Source of the DNA: Olsenella profusa DSM 13989
Lineage (GTDB): Bacteria; Actinomycetota; Coriobacteriia; Coriobacteriales; Atopobiaceae
Length of the DNA: 64,000 nt
NCBI RefSeq assembly: GCF_030811115.1
Contig: NZ_JAUSQK010000001.1
Coordinates: 806,001-870,000 of the forward strand
Reading direction: 5' to 3'
In this document: positions 17,512-25,736 of the stretch, piece by piece
Layout of the letters: each line of letters begins with the position of its first letter
Numbering within the stretch: position 1 is the stretch's first letter
Notes under the pieces: generated by a model
The model's input: only the letters and a program-made list of their open reading frames with translations
Told to the model about the DNA's origin: nothing
Database searches by the model: none
Program-made: the position numbers and the translations under genes

Positions 17512-18443
17512 GATGGCTCGGCATCGACGGCGGGGGAACCAAGACCTCCTTCGTCACCTTCGATGAGGACATGGGCGTCATTGCGAACCTGCGCCTTCCC
17601 AGCTGCCACATCGCCCAAGCGGGCGAGAGGGGCATGGCGAGCGTGCTGGGCGAGGGCATCTCCTGGGCCATGCGCGAGGGTGGCCTGGGCGAAGAATGGG
17701 GCATTGGATTTGGCCTCGCTGGTTATGGCGAAGAGCCGCTCTCCCGCGCGAAGGTCGAGGGGGTGTGCGAGAGGGTCGCCCTGGGCCATCCATATGCGCT
17801 GCTGAGCGACCTCGAGGCGGGCTGCTCGGCAGCGCTAGCTCTCGCCGACGGTGTCGTCATGGTGGCCGGCACAGGATCCGCCGCCCTGGGTATGCGGGGC
17901 GAGCTGAGCCTGCGTTGCGGTGGCTGGGGGTGCCAGATAGGGGACGAGGGGAGTGGCTGGTGGATGGGCCGCCGGCTCCTGCAGGCCTTCAGCAGACAGG
18001 CGGACGGGAGGTCCCCTCGTGGCACCCTGTACCAGCTGGTCCGGGAGCACTTAGGCCTTGTGTCCGACTACGACCTCATCGCGCTTAGGTGGGGGTCGCT
18101 TGTGGGCCGCAGCGAGGTGGCCTCACTGGCGCCGCTTGTGTTCGAGGCGGCAGACGGGGGAGACCCCGAAGCGAGCCACATTCTCGATGAGGCCGCTGCG
18201 GCTGATGCCGAGATGGCCTCGACCGTCGTGCGGGGCCTCTTCCCCGATGCGAGTGAGGTGAGGACCTCGTACGTTGGGGGAACGTTCCTGGGTGGAGGAG
18301 GCACCATCCTCAGGATGCTCCCGGAGCTCCTGCCTCCGGTCTGCCGGTTGGCAGAGCCCGTCTTCGAGCCGGCGGCCGGAGCCTGCCTGGTGCTTCGCAG
18401 GTCTCTGGAGGGAGGGGACGCATGTATGCGGGGTGCCGTATGA
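17508..18443 (+). CDS. BadF/BadG-family amino-sugar kinase (GlcNAc/MurNAc kinase-like)
   Basis: A 311-residue ASKHA-fold kinase of the BadF/BadG/BcrA/BcrD family. Signatures are GIDGGGTKTSFVTFD (phosphate-1 loop), GLAGYG, LLSDLEAG, VAGTGSAALG and GDEGSGWWMG (sugar-kinase version of the family). It overlaps mupG by four bases, so it should act in the same pathway, most likely phosphorylating the GlcNAc freed by MupG; clostridial MurK also accepts MurNAc. A dehydratase-activator role is unlikely because the iron-sulphur cysteines of activases are absent. Confidence 0.8.
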   Translation: MRWLGIDGGGTKTSFVTFDEDMGVIANLRLPSCHIAQAGERGMASVLGEGISWAMREGGLGEEWGIGFGLAGYGEEPLSRAKVEGVCERVALGHPYALLSDLEAGCSAALALADGVVMVAGTGSAALGMRGELSLRCGGWGCQIGDEGSGWWMGRRLLQAFSRQADGRSPRGTLYQLVREHLGLVSDYDLIALRWGSLVGRSEVASLAPLVFEAADGGDPEASHILDEAAAADAEMASTVVRGLFPDASEVRTSYVGGTFLGGGGTILRMLPELLPPVCRLAEPVFEPAAGACLVLRRSLEGGDACMRGAV

Positions 18444-18974
18444 CGAGGGCGGTGCCATTGCGGCGCGAGGGGCTGCCGACCATGCGTTGCTCCGGGAGCT
18501 GATGGCGCAGCCGTACTTCTCTCTCAAGCCGCCAAAGTCGCGGGGAGGGAGCTCTTTGGCACGCAGGCCGTGGCCCGCATCCTTGCCACCCATCCCGACG
18601 TGCCTGGCGAGGATCTGGTGCGCACACTCACGGAGTTCACGGCACAAAGCGTGGCTGAAGCCTGCCTGCGCCTTGTGGAGTCCCGCGTCGGCGGTCCCAT
18701 CGACCGCCTTGTCGTGGGAGGTGGAGGGGCACACAACCCCGTGATGGTGGGGGAGATTGCGCGGCGGCTTCCTCACGTTGAGGTGCTCACTCAGGAGGAC
18801 CTGGGCGTTTCCAGCGACGCGAAGGAGGCAATGGTCTTTGCCATACTGGGCAACGAGACCCTGCTTGGTCGGCCCTTGAACGTCCCCTCGGCAACGGGAG
18901 CAAGGTCGCCAGCGGTGCTGGGAACCATCACCCCGCCTCCCCAAGGCGGTCCGCTGCCATGGCACCTAGGGTAG
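18432..18974 (+). pseudogene. anmK: anmK remnant (anhydro-MurNAc kinase), N-terminally truncated and frameshifted
   Basis: Two rightward frames join into the C-terminal part of AnmK. The first has PYDEGGAIAARG and MAQPYFSLKPPKS. After a one-base loss near 18539 the other frame continues GRELFGTQAVARIL, then VVGGGGAHNPVMVGEI, the expected SSDAKEAM..AILGNETLLG region and LPSATGARSPAVLGTI. The N-terminal half with the GTSLDG nucleotide-binding region is absent: the remnant begins at the stop of the upstream kinase gene. AnmK turns anhydro-MurNAc into MurNAc-6-phosphate. An isolated 3' frame from 18570 could still be translated but would lack the active site. Confidence 0.82.
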
Positions 18975-18995
18975 AGAAGTGAGGGGTTCGCAGAA

Positions 18996-19361
18996 ATGAG
19001 TCTACACGACAGGCCGGCCAACAGGAAGTTCCACGGCGTGATCTCCGAGGACAGGGTCCAGGAGCAGACCGAGCGCACGGGTGTGTATCCGTTCACGTTC
19101 ACGAGTTCGGCCATCATCGCCACTGCGGCGCTGCTGGGGTATCTCGTCCTTCCGGTGCTCCTATCGATGGCGGGCGTGGACGTCAAGGTGACGATGCTGG
19201 CGCTGGGGCCACTCTGCGTCTCCTTGGCGTTGGCGGCCACACGCTACCTGATTGACTCCACGCGCGGAGTCACACGGGGCTTCTGGGTGACGTTTGCCGT
19301 GGCGCTCTCCGTTCTTTTGACCATTACGTATCTGCTCGTGTTCCGGGGCGTCGCGCTGTAG
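18996..19361 (+). CDS. Hypothetical small membrane protein
   Basis: 121 residues with a polar N-terminus and three hydrophobic segments (starting SSAIIATAALLGYLV, VTMLALGPLCVSLAL and GFWVTFAVALSVLLT). I do not recognise the family. It sits behind the anmK remnant, with a weak GAGGGG site, and in front of repeat copy B. The codon use resembles that of its neighbours, so it is probably real. Confidence 0.5.
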   Translation: MSLHDRPANRKFHGVISEDRVQEQTERTGVYPFTFTSSAIIATAALLGYLVLPVLLSMAGVDVKVTMLALGPLCVSLALAATRYLIDSTRGVTRGFWVTFAVALSVLLTITYLLVFRGVAL

Positions 19362-19456
19362 GCCGAGCGTGTCATCGGGCGGGCCTGCTGCCGGGACTTT
19401 CTCGTTGACTTCCGCCACCGGTGGCTTCCCGGTGACCCTCCCGGCCCAACCACCTC

Positions 19457-19558
19457 GGCCAACCGCACATGTGAGCGCTCGAACTGTGCGCTTGTCTCGC
19501 GAATCCTGGGCAAGCGTGGGGCAAGCGGACAAGTGGGCCCACGACCTGTGCGGTCGGG
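19457..19558 (+). repeat. Intergenic repeat element, copy B
   Basis: About 100 bases related to copies A (12391) and C (20301), in the same orientation. The ends are imperfect inverted repeats: ACCGCACATG at the left and CCTGTGCGGT at the right (complement ACCGCACAGG). Internal CGCGAATCCTGGGCAAGCGT matches copy A. It may be a MITE-like or palindromic non-coding element. The rest of the 19362-19645 gap shows nothing else that I can support. Confidence 0.72.
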
Positions 19559-19645
19559 GAGGGACCCACCCCGCGCGGGACACGCGGCTTGTGCGCTTAG
19601 GGTGCCCCTGGTTGGCATCGTAACCCCGCGCCCCGGCCATCGCCC

Positions 19646-19942
19646 CTATCCCGCAAGCGCCTCGACTTTGGGCATCCGTGAGGCATCGATCATCTTGAGG
19701 TCATAGTCGGTCTGCAGGTTGAGCCAGAACCGGGGCGTCGTCCCAAGGGCCGACCCCAGTAGCCACGCCATCTCTGCCGTAATGGACCGCCGCCCGTTGA
19801 CGATGTCGGACACAGCGGACTGCGACTTGCCGATGGCCTTGGCCAGGCGGTACTGGCTGATACCCAGGGGCTGCAGAAACTCCTCGCGCAAAATCTCTCC
19901 GGGGGTGGAGATGTAGTCGTTAATGGTAGTCACAGAACTCAA
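19646..19942 (-). CDS. higA: HigA-type antitoxin (XRE-family DNA-binding protein)
   Basis: A 98-residue HigA/VapI-type protein. It opens with the family segment PGEILREEFLQPLGIS, then a helix-turn-helix (YRLAKAIGKSQSAVSDIVNG) and the C-terminal LLGSALGTTPRFWLNLQ. It should bind its own operator and neutralise the HigB toxin encoded just upstream. The two genes overlap by 23 bases (19920-19942), the toxin-first order usual for HigBA. Confidence 0.92.
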   Translation of the reverse strand: MSSVTTINDYISTPGEILREEFLQPLGISQYRLAKAIGKSQSAVSDIVNGRRSITAEMAWLLGSALGTTPRFWLNLQTDYDLKMIDASRMPKVEALAG

Positions 19943-20204
19943 CCTCCGTCGCCTCGCCGTTGTGCCATATGAAGCACAGTCGCCACTGGTTGTTTACACG
20001 AATGCTGTGCTGTCCCGCACGATTTCCCTTGAGTATCTCGAGCCTGTTACCGGGAGGAACCCTAAGGTCTCCTAGCTCACGGGCGGCCGAGAGAATCTGC
20101 AGCTTGCGGTATAAGGGCTTTCTCGCATTTGGAGGAACCCTGCGCGGTGGATTGGCGACTGGGTCCAGCCAGAAGAGCTCGATGTCCTTGTCTGCAAACT
20201 GCAT
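19920..20204 (-). CDS. higB: HigB-type toxin (RelE superfamily ribonuclease)
   Basis: A 94-residue RelE-fold protein. It carries YRKLQILSAARELGDLRVPPG, LEILKGNRAGQHSIRVN and the C-terminal QWRLCFIW...EVEFCDYH block typical of HigB, a ribosome-dependent messenger RNA endonuclease. The antitoxin follows with overlap. A strong promoter with an internal palindrome lies directly upstream. The pair lies between repeat copies B and C, so it may have arrived as a unit. Confidence 0.9.
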   Translation of the reverse strand: MQFADKDIELFWLDPVANPPRRVPPNARKPLYRKLQILSAARELGDLRVPPGNRLEILKGNRAGQHSIRVNNQWRLCFIWHNGEATEVEFCDYH

Positions 20205-20234
20205 GGCACCCCGCAGCTTCTCTCATACATGATG

Positions 20235-20263
20235 ATAGTACTGTAATACAGAAGTATTATCAA
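20235..20263 (-). promoter_or_regulatory. higBA promoter with operator palindrome in the spacer
   Basis: Read leftwards: TTGATA (20258-20263), a 17-base spacer, TACTAT (20235-20240), about 30 bases from the toxin start. The spacer contains the dyad AATAC-N4-GTATT (20245-20258), which touches the -35 box. A HigA dimer bound there would block RNA polymerase, fitting autoregulation. Confidence 0.75.
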
Positions 20264-20300
20264 GCGATATAGAGAGGGTCGAAATCGTGGCCGCCTCCAG

Positions 20301-20395
20301 CCAACCGCACATATGCGCACTCAAATTGCTCGCTCGAAGGGAGAATTCTGGGCGAACGCAGAGCAAGCGAGCAAGCACATGTGATTCTTGTCCGC
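20301..20395 (+). repeat. Intergenic repeat element, copy C (diverged)
   Basis: About 95 bases starting CCAACCGCAC, with GCGCACTCAAATTGCTCGCT shared with copy A. The right half is more diverged (CGAACGCAGAGCAAGCGAGC), and its right terminal repeat is not clear. It lies upstream of higB and beyond the end of the leftward ROK/rhamnosidase operon. The rest of 20396-20495 shows no gene. Confidence 0.6.
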
Positions 20396-20495
20396 TTGCC
20401 TCGGATGCTGCCTTGGAGCAGCCATCCCCTCTCGCTAGTGTGTGCCTGCGTCTGGCCCTAGCCTTCCACGGTGGCGTTTCCCATGACCTTGAGGA

Positions 20496-21422
20496 TTAGG
20501 TAGGCCCCACCTCCAGATGGCGTCTCAGTTCGTAGGTCGCACCTAGCAGGTTGGCATCATTTCCATGGAGGGCGCGCACTACATGGGGCTTGGGTAGTTG
20601 CTTGAGCGGCCACGGTTCGTATTGCTCGTCCACCTGTTGGCGTATTGCCTCAATAAGGGCATCCTGTGCCGAGATGCCTCCGCCGATGGCAAAGACGTCC
20701 GGGTCGACGATGGCCTGCAACGAGAAGAGTAGCATGGCAAAGCGCCTGGCATAGGCGGTAAGCCCCCTGCGCGCGGCTGCGTCGCCGTCGTTGATCCACT
20801 GAAAGACCATGTGGCCATCTGTGGCTTGGCGCTCGCTGGGGGAGAGCCCCTTCTCCTTGCATACGATGTCGCGTAGGGAGGACCAGCCAAGCCCTCTGGC
20901 AGCCATGGATTCAACGTCGAGGCCGGGCGCATAGTCGGTGGGGACGAAGCTAAACTCGCCAGCAAAGCCGTGAGCTCCCGAGAGCACGTGGCCGTCCGCG
21001 ACGATGCCGCCACCCAAGCCGGTTCCTATGGCGATAACCACACCCACGCTCGAACCCATGAGGGCGCCCATGGCATACTCGCCCAGGGCGCAGCTCTTGC
21101 CGTCGTTGGTGACTGCGACGGGCAGGCCACACGCCTGGGATACGCGTCTACCCAGGGCACAGCCGTCCATGTAGTCGAGTGCCCCACCTCCTATCACCGT
21201 GCCCGTGGGATCGTTGGTGCGTACGGTTCCCGGTACGCTGAGAGCCACACCACGCGACTGTTTGAGCCATGGCTGGGCAAGTGCGACCACGGCGTCTATC
21301 AGCTCGTCTTGGCTTGAGAAGTCCGTACCGATGCGCCCCCTCTCGTGAAGCGCATAGGTATCATCGACATTTGCCCACTTCACTTGGGTCCCGCCTATGT
21401 CGACCGCGAAGTAGCTTGCCAT
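20496..21422 (-). CDS. ROK-family sugar kinase
   Basis: A 308-residue ROK protein without an N-terminal DNA-binding domain, so a kinase and not a repressor. It shows FAVDIGGTQVKWANVD (ATP loop), ALSVPGTV, TNDGKSCALGEYAMG (catalytic Asp) and IAIGTGLGGGIV. The zinc site CxCGxxGCxE of many ROK glucokinases is missing; at that point it reads GAHGFAGEFSF. It is the last gene of the leftward glycoside operon, two bases after the rhamnosidase stop, and may phosphorylate a released hexose. Specificity is unknown. Confidence 0.87.
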   Translation of the reverse strand: MASYFAVDIGGTQVKWANVDDTYALHERGRIGTDFSSQDELIDAVVALAQPWLKQSRGVALSVPGTVRTNDPTGTVIGGGALDYMDGCALGRRVSQACGLPVAVTNDGKSCALGEYAMGALMGSSVGVVIAIGTGLGGGIVADGHVLSGAHGFAGEFSFVPTDYAPGLDVESMAARGLGWSSLRDIVCKEKGLSPSERQATDGHMVFQWINDGDAAARRGLTAYARRFAMLLFSLQAIVDPDVFAIGGGISAQDALIEAIRQQVDEQYEPWPLKQLPKPHVVRALHGNDANLLGATYELRRHLEVGPT

Positions 21423-21424
21423 CG

Positions 21425-24058
21425 CTATGCCTCCTGCAGGTTGCCCGAGAGCTCATGATGTCCCGAGGCTATGGTCTCATGGATGCCGCAGCTCTCGATG
21501 CGCGCCGTCGTCCCCGCAGGCACGTCAACGGAGATTCTGACCCTCTTCCCATCCTCCATCCGCCAGCTGACGGCGGCGCGGCCGAAGGGGGTGAGGTGCC
21601 ACACGGACGCATGGTCGATGCCCCCACCGATGATGGGTGCCACGCGCAGACTTCTCCAGCCCGGCTCCGCAGGCGCGAGCCCACCGACGCACTGGAATAC
21701 CCACTGTGCGACCGACCCCAGCGCATAGTGGTTGAAGGAGGTCATGTCGCCGGGGTTCACCGTGCCGTCGGGCAGCATAGAGTCCCAGCGCTCCCAGGTT
21801 GTGGTTGCACCCATGGACACCTGGTAGAGCCAGCTGGGGCACTTCTCGCCGAGAAAGAGCCTGTAGGCCTCCTCGACATGGCCGGTCTCGGTGAGGGCCG
21901 GCAGGACGAAGGGGGTCCCGGCAAAGCCCGTCCCCACCTTGTAGCCCGCTTCATGTACCAGCTGTGCAAGGCGGTTGCCGGCCTTCTGGCGTCGCCCTCC
22001 CTTGACGAGTCCAAAGGCGATGGCTAGGGCATAGGCACACTGGGTGTCCGATGTCATGGTGCCATCCGCGTGCACGAAGCGCTCCGAGAAGCCCCTCTTG
22101 ACGCGGTTGGCAAGGTCTGTGAGCCACTCTGCGTCCTGAGCCCTATCGAGTACCTGTGCCATGCGGGAGGTCATCCAGCAGCTCTCATAGAAAAACGCCG
22201 TGGCGACAAGCTCCTTCTCAGTCATGGCGCGGATGGGGTCGTCCGGCGGAGCCGTCGGGTCGAGCCAGTCACCCAACTGACCTATCATCAGCTCGGGTTT
22301 GCGGTCCCATATTGCATCGGGAGAGAGGTAGCCCTCGACCTGGCTGACCCAGGAACGGGCAAGGTCGTAGTGGCGTTCGAGTAGCCCAGTGTCCCCCGAG
22401 GCCATGTAGAGAGCCCAGGGAACCCGTGCGGCGGCGTCTCCCCATAGGGCGATTGCCGAAGGGTCCGACCACACTCCCAAGGGGACGTAGGGTACATAGT
22501 AGGGCACAGTCCCCACGCGCCGCTGCTCGCTGCGGACGTCGTCAAGCCAGCTGGAAAGAAACTGTGTCGTGTCATAGAGATAGCAGGAAGTGGGAGCAAA
22601 GAGCGCTATGTCACCCGTCCAGCCCAGGCGCTCGTCGCGTTGGGGGCAATCGGTGGGGATGGACACGAAGTTGGACCTCAGGGACCAGGAGACGTTCTCG
22701 CAGAGCCTATTTACCCGCTCGTCCGAGCATTCGAAGCCACCGGTCTCCTCCAGGGCTGTGTGATACGCTCTCACGACGAGATCGTCGTCGGCGAGATCGT
22801 CGTCGGCGAGATCGTCGTCGGCGAGATCGTCGATTCCCGAGATCTCTGCATAGCGGAAGCCATGCATGGCAAAGCGCGGCTCCCACCACGTATCCACTCC
22901 TGCGGAGATATAGACATCGTGCTGTCTGCCGCGGCGCAGCGGCCGGGTCGAGAGGGTCCCATCGTCCTCCAATACTTCGGCATGCCGTAGCTCCACACGC
23001 TCGCCTGCGGCAAGTCCCCGGACGTGCAGGCATATGCGCTGCGTGCAGTTCTGTCCCATGTCAACCAGGAAGCGCCTGTCACCTAGCTTGGCGATGGATC
23101 GTGGGTGCATCCGCTCACAGGGTCTCACGGGTGGCAGGGGCGTGTCCTGGATCTTGTGGGGATCATAGTAGATCTCCGCCACGGGCTGCCAGGCGGAGTC
23201 ATCAAAGCCCGGGCGCGACCAGCCCTTCTGCTCGAGGCGGGCGTCGTAGCGTTCTCCCTCGCAGAGGTCGCTGCACACGATGGGTCCCGGGGCGCTCTTC
23301 CAGCTGCCGTCCCAGGAGTTGGAGCGCATAGACGCCGTGCTCCCATCGGCAGGGACCGCATCGATCTGGGCATATACCGCCAGGCGATTGCCGTAGACGT
23401 TGGCCCTGCCGCCGTCGAAGCCGATGCGCCCACGCCACCAGCCGTCGCCCAGCCACAGGCCGATTGCGTTGGGACCCCTGTGCAGGAGATCGGTGACGTC
23501 GAAGGTCCAGCAGGCCAAGCGACTGTCATAGCAGGTCCAGCCGGGAGTGAGCACGTCCTTGCCTACCCGCAGGCCATTGATTTCGGCTTCTACCAGGCCT
23601 AGGGACGTGAGATAGAGTCGCGCTGCCACTGGACGTTCGGCCAGCTCGAATTCGTTGCGCACCAGGGGGAGGCGACGGTGGTCACTGGCCCCGTCCAAGG
23701 AGGAGGGGCCCACGAAGTCGGCCATGCGCAGAAAGGGCACGAGCAAGCCCGTCTCCACCTCAAGCCTATCTGACCAAGGTCCCGTGGCCTGCACGTCGGT
23801 GAGTCGTGCCCTCAGCGTTGCGTGCTCGCGGGGGGCCAAGGGATCGAAGGGCCAGTGGAACAGTACGTTGTCATCTACGCCTGCATAGGCGTGCTGGACA
23901 TGCGCCTCACCTCCCAGCACAAAGCGCGTGACCTCTATCTCCACCTTTGGTCCATGACCAGGATGGTGTCTGTATTGCCAGCTGATTCGTGGGGAGGCAT
24001 CGCCTAGCCCCAGCACGTCGCCGATGAAGTGCTCAACCTGGAGGTGCGTGATGCCCAT
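21425..24058 (-). CDS. Alpha-L-rhamnosidase (GH78)
   Basis: An 877-residue GH78 protein with N-terminal beta-sandwich domains (about 1-330), an (alpha/alpha)6 catalytic domain with the family signature CPQRDERLGWTGD near residue 470, and a C-terminal beta domain. No signal peptide is visible, so it acts in the cytoplasm on imported glycosides. The beta region contains an unusual acidic run from a 15-base tandem repeat (bases 22778-22834). It lies between the DUF5060/DUF4038 hydrolase and ROK kinase genes in one operon. GH78 enzymes release L-rhamnose from plant flavonoid glycosides or pectin. Confidence 0.93.
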   Translation of the reverse strand: MGITHLQVEHFIGDVLGLGDASPRISWQYRHHPGHGPKVEIEVTRFVLGGEAHVQHAYAGVDDNVLFHWPFDPLAPREHATLRARLTDVQATGPWSDRLEVETGLLVPFLRMADFVGPSSLDGASDHRRLPLVRNEFELAERPVAARLYLTSLGLVEAEINGLRVGKDVLTPGWTCYDSRLACWTFDVTDLLHRGPNAIGLWLGDGWWRGRIGFDGGRANVYGNRLAVYAQIDAVPADGSTASMRSNSWDGSWKSAPGPIVCSDLCEGERYDARLEQKGWSRPGFDDSAWQPVAEIYYDPHKIQDTPLPPVRPCERMHPRSIAKLGDRRFLVDMGQNCTQRICLHVRGLAAGERVELRHAEVLEDDGTLSTRPLRRGRQHDVYISAGVDTWWEPRFAMHGFRYAEISGIDDLADDDLADDDLADDDLVVRAYHTALEETGGFECSDERVNRLCENVSWSLRSNFVSIPTDCPQRDERLGWTGDIALFAPTSCYLYDTTQFLSSWLDDVRSEQRRVGTVPYYVPYVPLGVWSDPSAIALWGDAAARVPWALYMASGDTGLLERHYDLARSWVSQVEGYLSPDAIWDRKPELMIGQLGDWLDPTAPPDDPIRAMTEKELVATAFFYESCWMTSRMAQVLDRAQDAEWLTDLANRVKRGFSERFVHADGTMTSDTQCAYALAIAFGLVKGGRRQKAGNRLAQLVHEAGYKVGTGFAGTPFVLPALTETGHVEEAYRLFLGEKCPSWLYQVSMGATTTWERWDSMLPDGTVNPGDMTSFNHYALGSVAQWVFQCVGGLAPAEPGWRSLRVAPIIGGGIDHASVWHLTPFGRAAVSWRMEDGKRVRISVDVPAGTTARIESCGIHETIASGHHELSGNLQEA
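22778..22834. repeat. In-frame 15-base tandem repeat inside the rhamnosidase gene
   Basis: Three full units of GAGATCGTCGTCGGC (22778-22792, 22793-22807, 22808-22822) plus a 12-base partial copy. On the coding strand this gives repeated Leu-Ala-Asp-Asp-Asp. The copies are perfect, which suggests recent slippage and possible copy-number variation. Confidence 0.9.
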
Positions 24059-24067
24059 GGCGGCCGC

Positions 24068-25603
24068 CTATCTTGTACGCAGGCGAAGGAGCATGTACTG
24101 ACGGGAGGGGAGGTCAACGCGGACATGCCCCTCGAAGCTGCCAGGCAGTGTTTCGCACGTCATGCTCCAGGTGTCGATGACGTCGATGCTGTAGCTCTTA
24201 CCTTCGGGCAGGTCGAACTCACGATAGGAGGGACGGAAGAATCCGAAGTAGATGACCACGTCGTCATCACCACCTCCGCGCTCGTTTGCCATGCAGGTGA
24301 TGTCCCAGGTGAAGGTTCCCAGCAGGATGCCCCGCTCGTCAGGCACCGTGTCCATGTCCTCACCGAGCGATTCCATGAATGAGCGGCAGAAGCCGATGCG
24401 GGCGGGGGAGTCCCCGTACAGTCTTCCGCCGTGCGCCCACCAGATCTTGGGGCCCCGGTCCACGAAGGTCTCGCCATGGCTGAGATAGCCGCCACGCAGG
24501 CAGCCCTCCCAGAAGCGCCTGGTCATCTCCTGGCCGGTGAGGTTACCCCAGCCCCAGTTGATGTTGCCCTCATAGGCGCACTCATCGACCACAACGGGCT
24601 TGCCGTATTGGGCGCGCAGCTCGCTCACGCATTCCGCCGTGCGCTGGAGGTCACAGCGTTGCCAGCTCACATGGGTGATCCAAGGGTGGGAGTGGTCAAA
24701 GATAGTGCGACAGTTGTGAATGGAGCGCAGGTGCCCATAGGGGTCATTGTCCATGATGATACGGGCGTACTGGTCCCAGTCCTCTACGGACTTCCATGGT
24801 AGGAGGTCGAACTCGTTGGCGAGGCTCCACCAGACGTTCTTGTAGGCCGCATAGCGCCGCGTCACGTAGGTGAGGTAGAAGGCATCCTCCTCCCTGCTCA
24901 TGCGCGAGAAGCCCCATTCGGGTTTGTCATAGGGGTGCAGCAGGATGATGTCCGCCTGGATACCTAGTTCGTCGAGCTGCGCCAGCCGGTGGTCGAGGTT
25001 CTCCCAGAACGGCTCATAGAAGCGCGTGCGATCGAAGCCCCTGCCCGCGGCCCCAGGGAAGGCGTACATGGCGGGGTCGTCGTGGTTGTAGTCGTAGTAC
25101 TTGGGGAAGATGCACATGCGCACCTTGTTGAAAGGGCTGGCAGCGAGGGTCTCGACGGTCTGCTCCTGTACCTCGGGCTCTTGGTTCGTCCAGGCGTAGC
25201 AGGTGGTTCCGAAGGGCAGGAAGCTGGTACCATCCTCGTAGCAGAACTTGAAGTCGTTGCTGGTGTCAAAGACGGTCTGTGTTGTGCGCACGTCCTTCGC
25301 CCTGAGCACGCGACCATGGTTGCCTGGCCTTGCGGCGCTCACCTCGAGGGTGCCCCTAAGGCCATCGAGGGTCCTATCGGAACTGCTGGTGATATAGGAC
25401 CAGCTGCCTGCACTGCGCGGCATGAAGCGTATGCCGTAGCGCCCGTCTCCGCGGTAGAAGCCGCGCACGGACACGCTGTCGCCGTTGTCCTTGCGTCTAA
25501 ACGTCGCATCAAGGCGCACGTCCTGGTATGGGTTGCCCATGCTCGTCCCGGCGAGCGCAAGATCGAATACTTTGTACTGCTCGATGGTTTTCGTTGTGTT
25601 CAT
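24068..25603 (-). CDS. DUF5060/DUF4038 glycoside hydrolase-like protein
   Basis: A 511-residue cytoplasmic protein (no signal peptide). Residues 1-95 form an immunoglobulin-like DUF5060 domain (YQDVRLDATFRRKDNGDSV, FMPRSAGSWSY). A TIM-barrel DUF4038 catalytic region follows (FLPFGTTCYAWTNQ, NKVRMCIFPKYYDYN, NVWWSLANEFDLL, KPVVVDECAYEG), then a C-terminal beta domain like DUF5605. The Glu in NEFD and the Glu in DECAYEG are the likely catalytic pair. DUF4038 proteins include GH140 apiosidases, but family assignment needs a profile search. It is co-transcribed with the GH78 gene. Confidence 0.78.
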   Translation of the reverse strand: MNTTKTIEQYKVFDLALAGTSMGNPYQDVRLDATFRRKDNGDSVSVRGFYRGDGRYGIRFMPRSAGSWSYITSSSDRTLDGLRGTLEVSAARPGNHGRVLRAKDVRTTQTVFDTSNDFKFCYEDGTSFLPFGTTCYAWTNQEPEVQEQTVETLAASPFNKVRMCIFPKYYDYNHDDPAMYAFPGAAGRGFDRTRFYEPFWENLDHRLAQLDELGIQADIILLHPYDKPEWGFSRMSREEDAFYLTYVTRRYAAYKNVWWSLANEFDLLPWKSVEDWDQYARIIMDNDPYGHLRSIHNCRTIFDHSHPWITHVSWQRCDLQRTAECVSELRAQYGKPVVVDECAYEGNINWGWGNLTGQEMTRRFWEGCLRGGYLSHGETFVDRGPKIWWAHGGRLYGDSPARIGFCRSFMESLGEDMDTVPDERGILLGTFTWDITCMANERGGGDDDVVIYFGFFRPSYREFDLPEGKSYSIDVIDTWSMTCETLPGSFEGHVRVDLPSRQYMLLRLRTR

Positions 25604-25646
25604 GGGGTCTCCTCTGTGGTGTGGCGTGTGGTCGTGTTCTGTCTGG

Positions 25647-25687
25647 CCCCTCGGGTCATGCCCAGGTTAGAGGCATGACCCGAGGGG
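25647..25687. other. Perfect 16-bp inverted repeat between MFS and hydrolase genes
   Basis: CCCCTCGGGTCATGCC (25647-25662), a nine-base loop, then its exact complement (25672-25687). It lies between the MFS stop (25737) and the hydrolase start (25603) on the leftward transcript. There is no T-run on either strand, so it is more likely a messenger stability or processing hairpin than a terminator. Confidence 0.7.
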
Positions 25688-25736
25688 CGGCGTTTCCATT
25701 GTGGCGCACGGTCCCCTGGGCGCTGTGCGCCGTTAC

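Noticed and set aside
17508-18443. Dehydratase activator identity for the BadF-type kinase
   Set aside because: The iron-sulphur cysteines of activators are missing and the gene overlaps mupG, so an amino-sugar kinase fits better.
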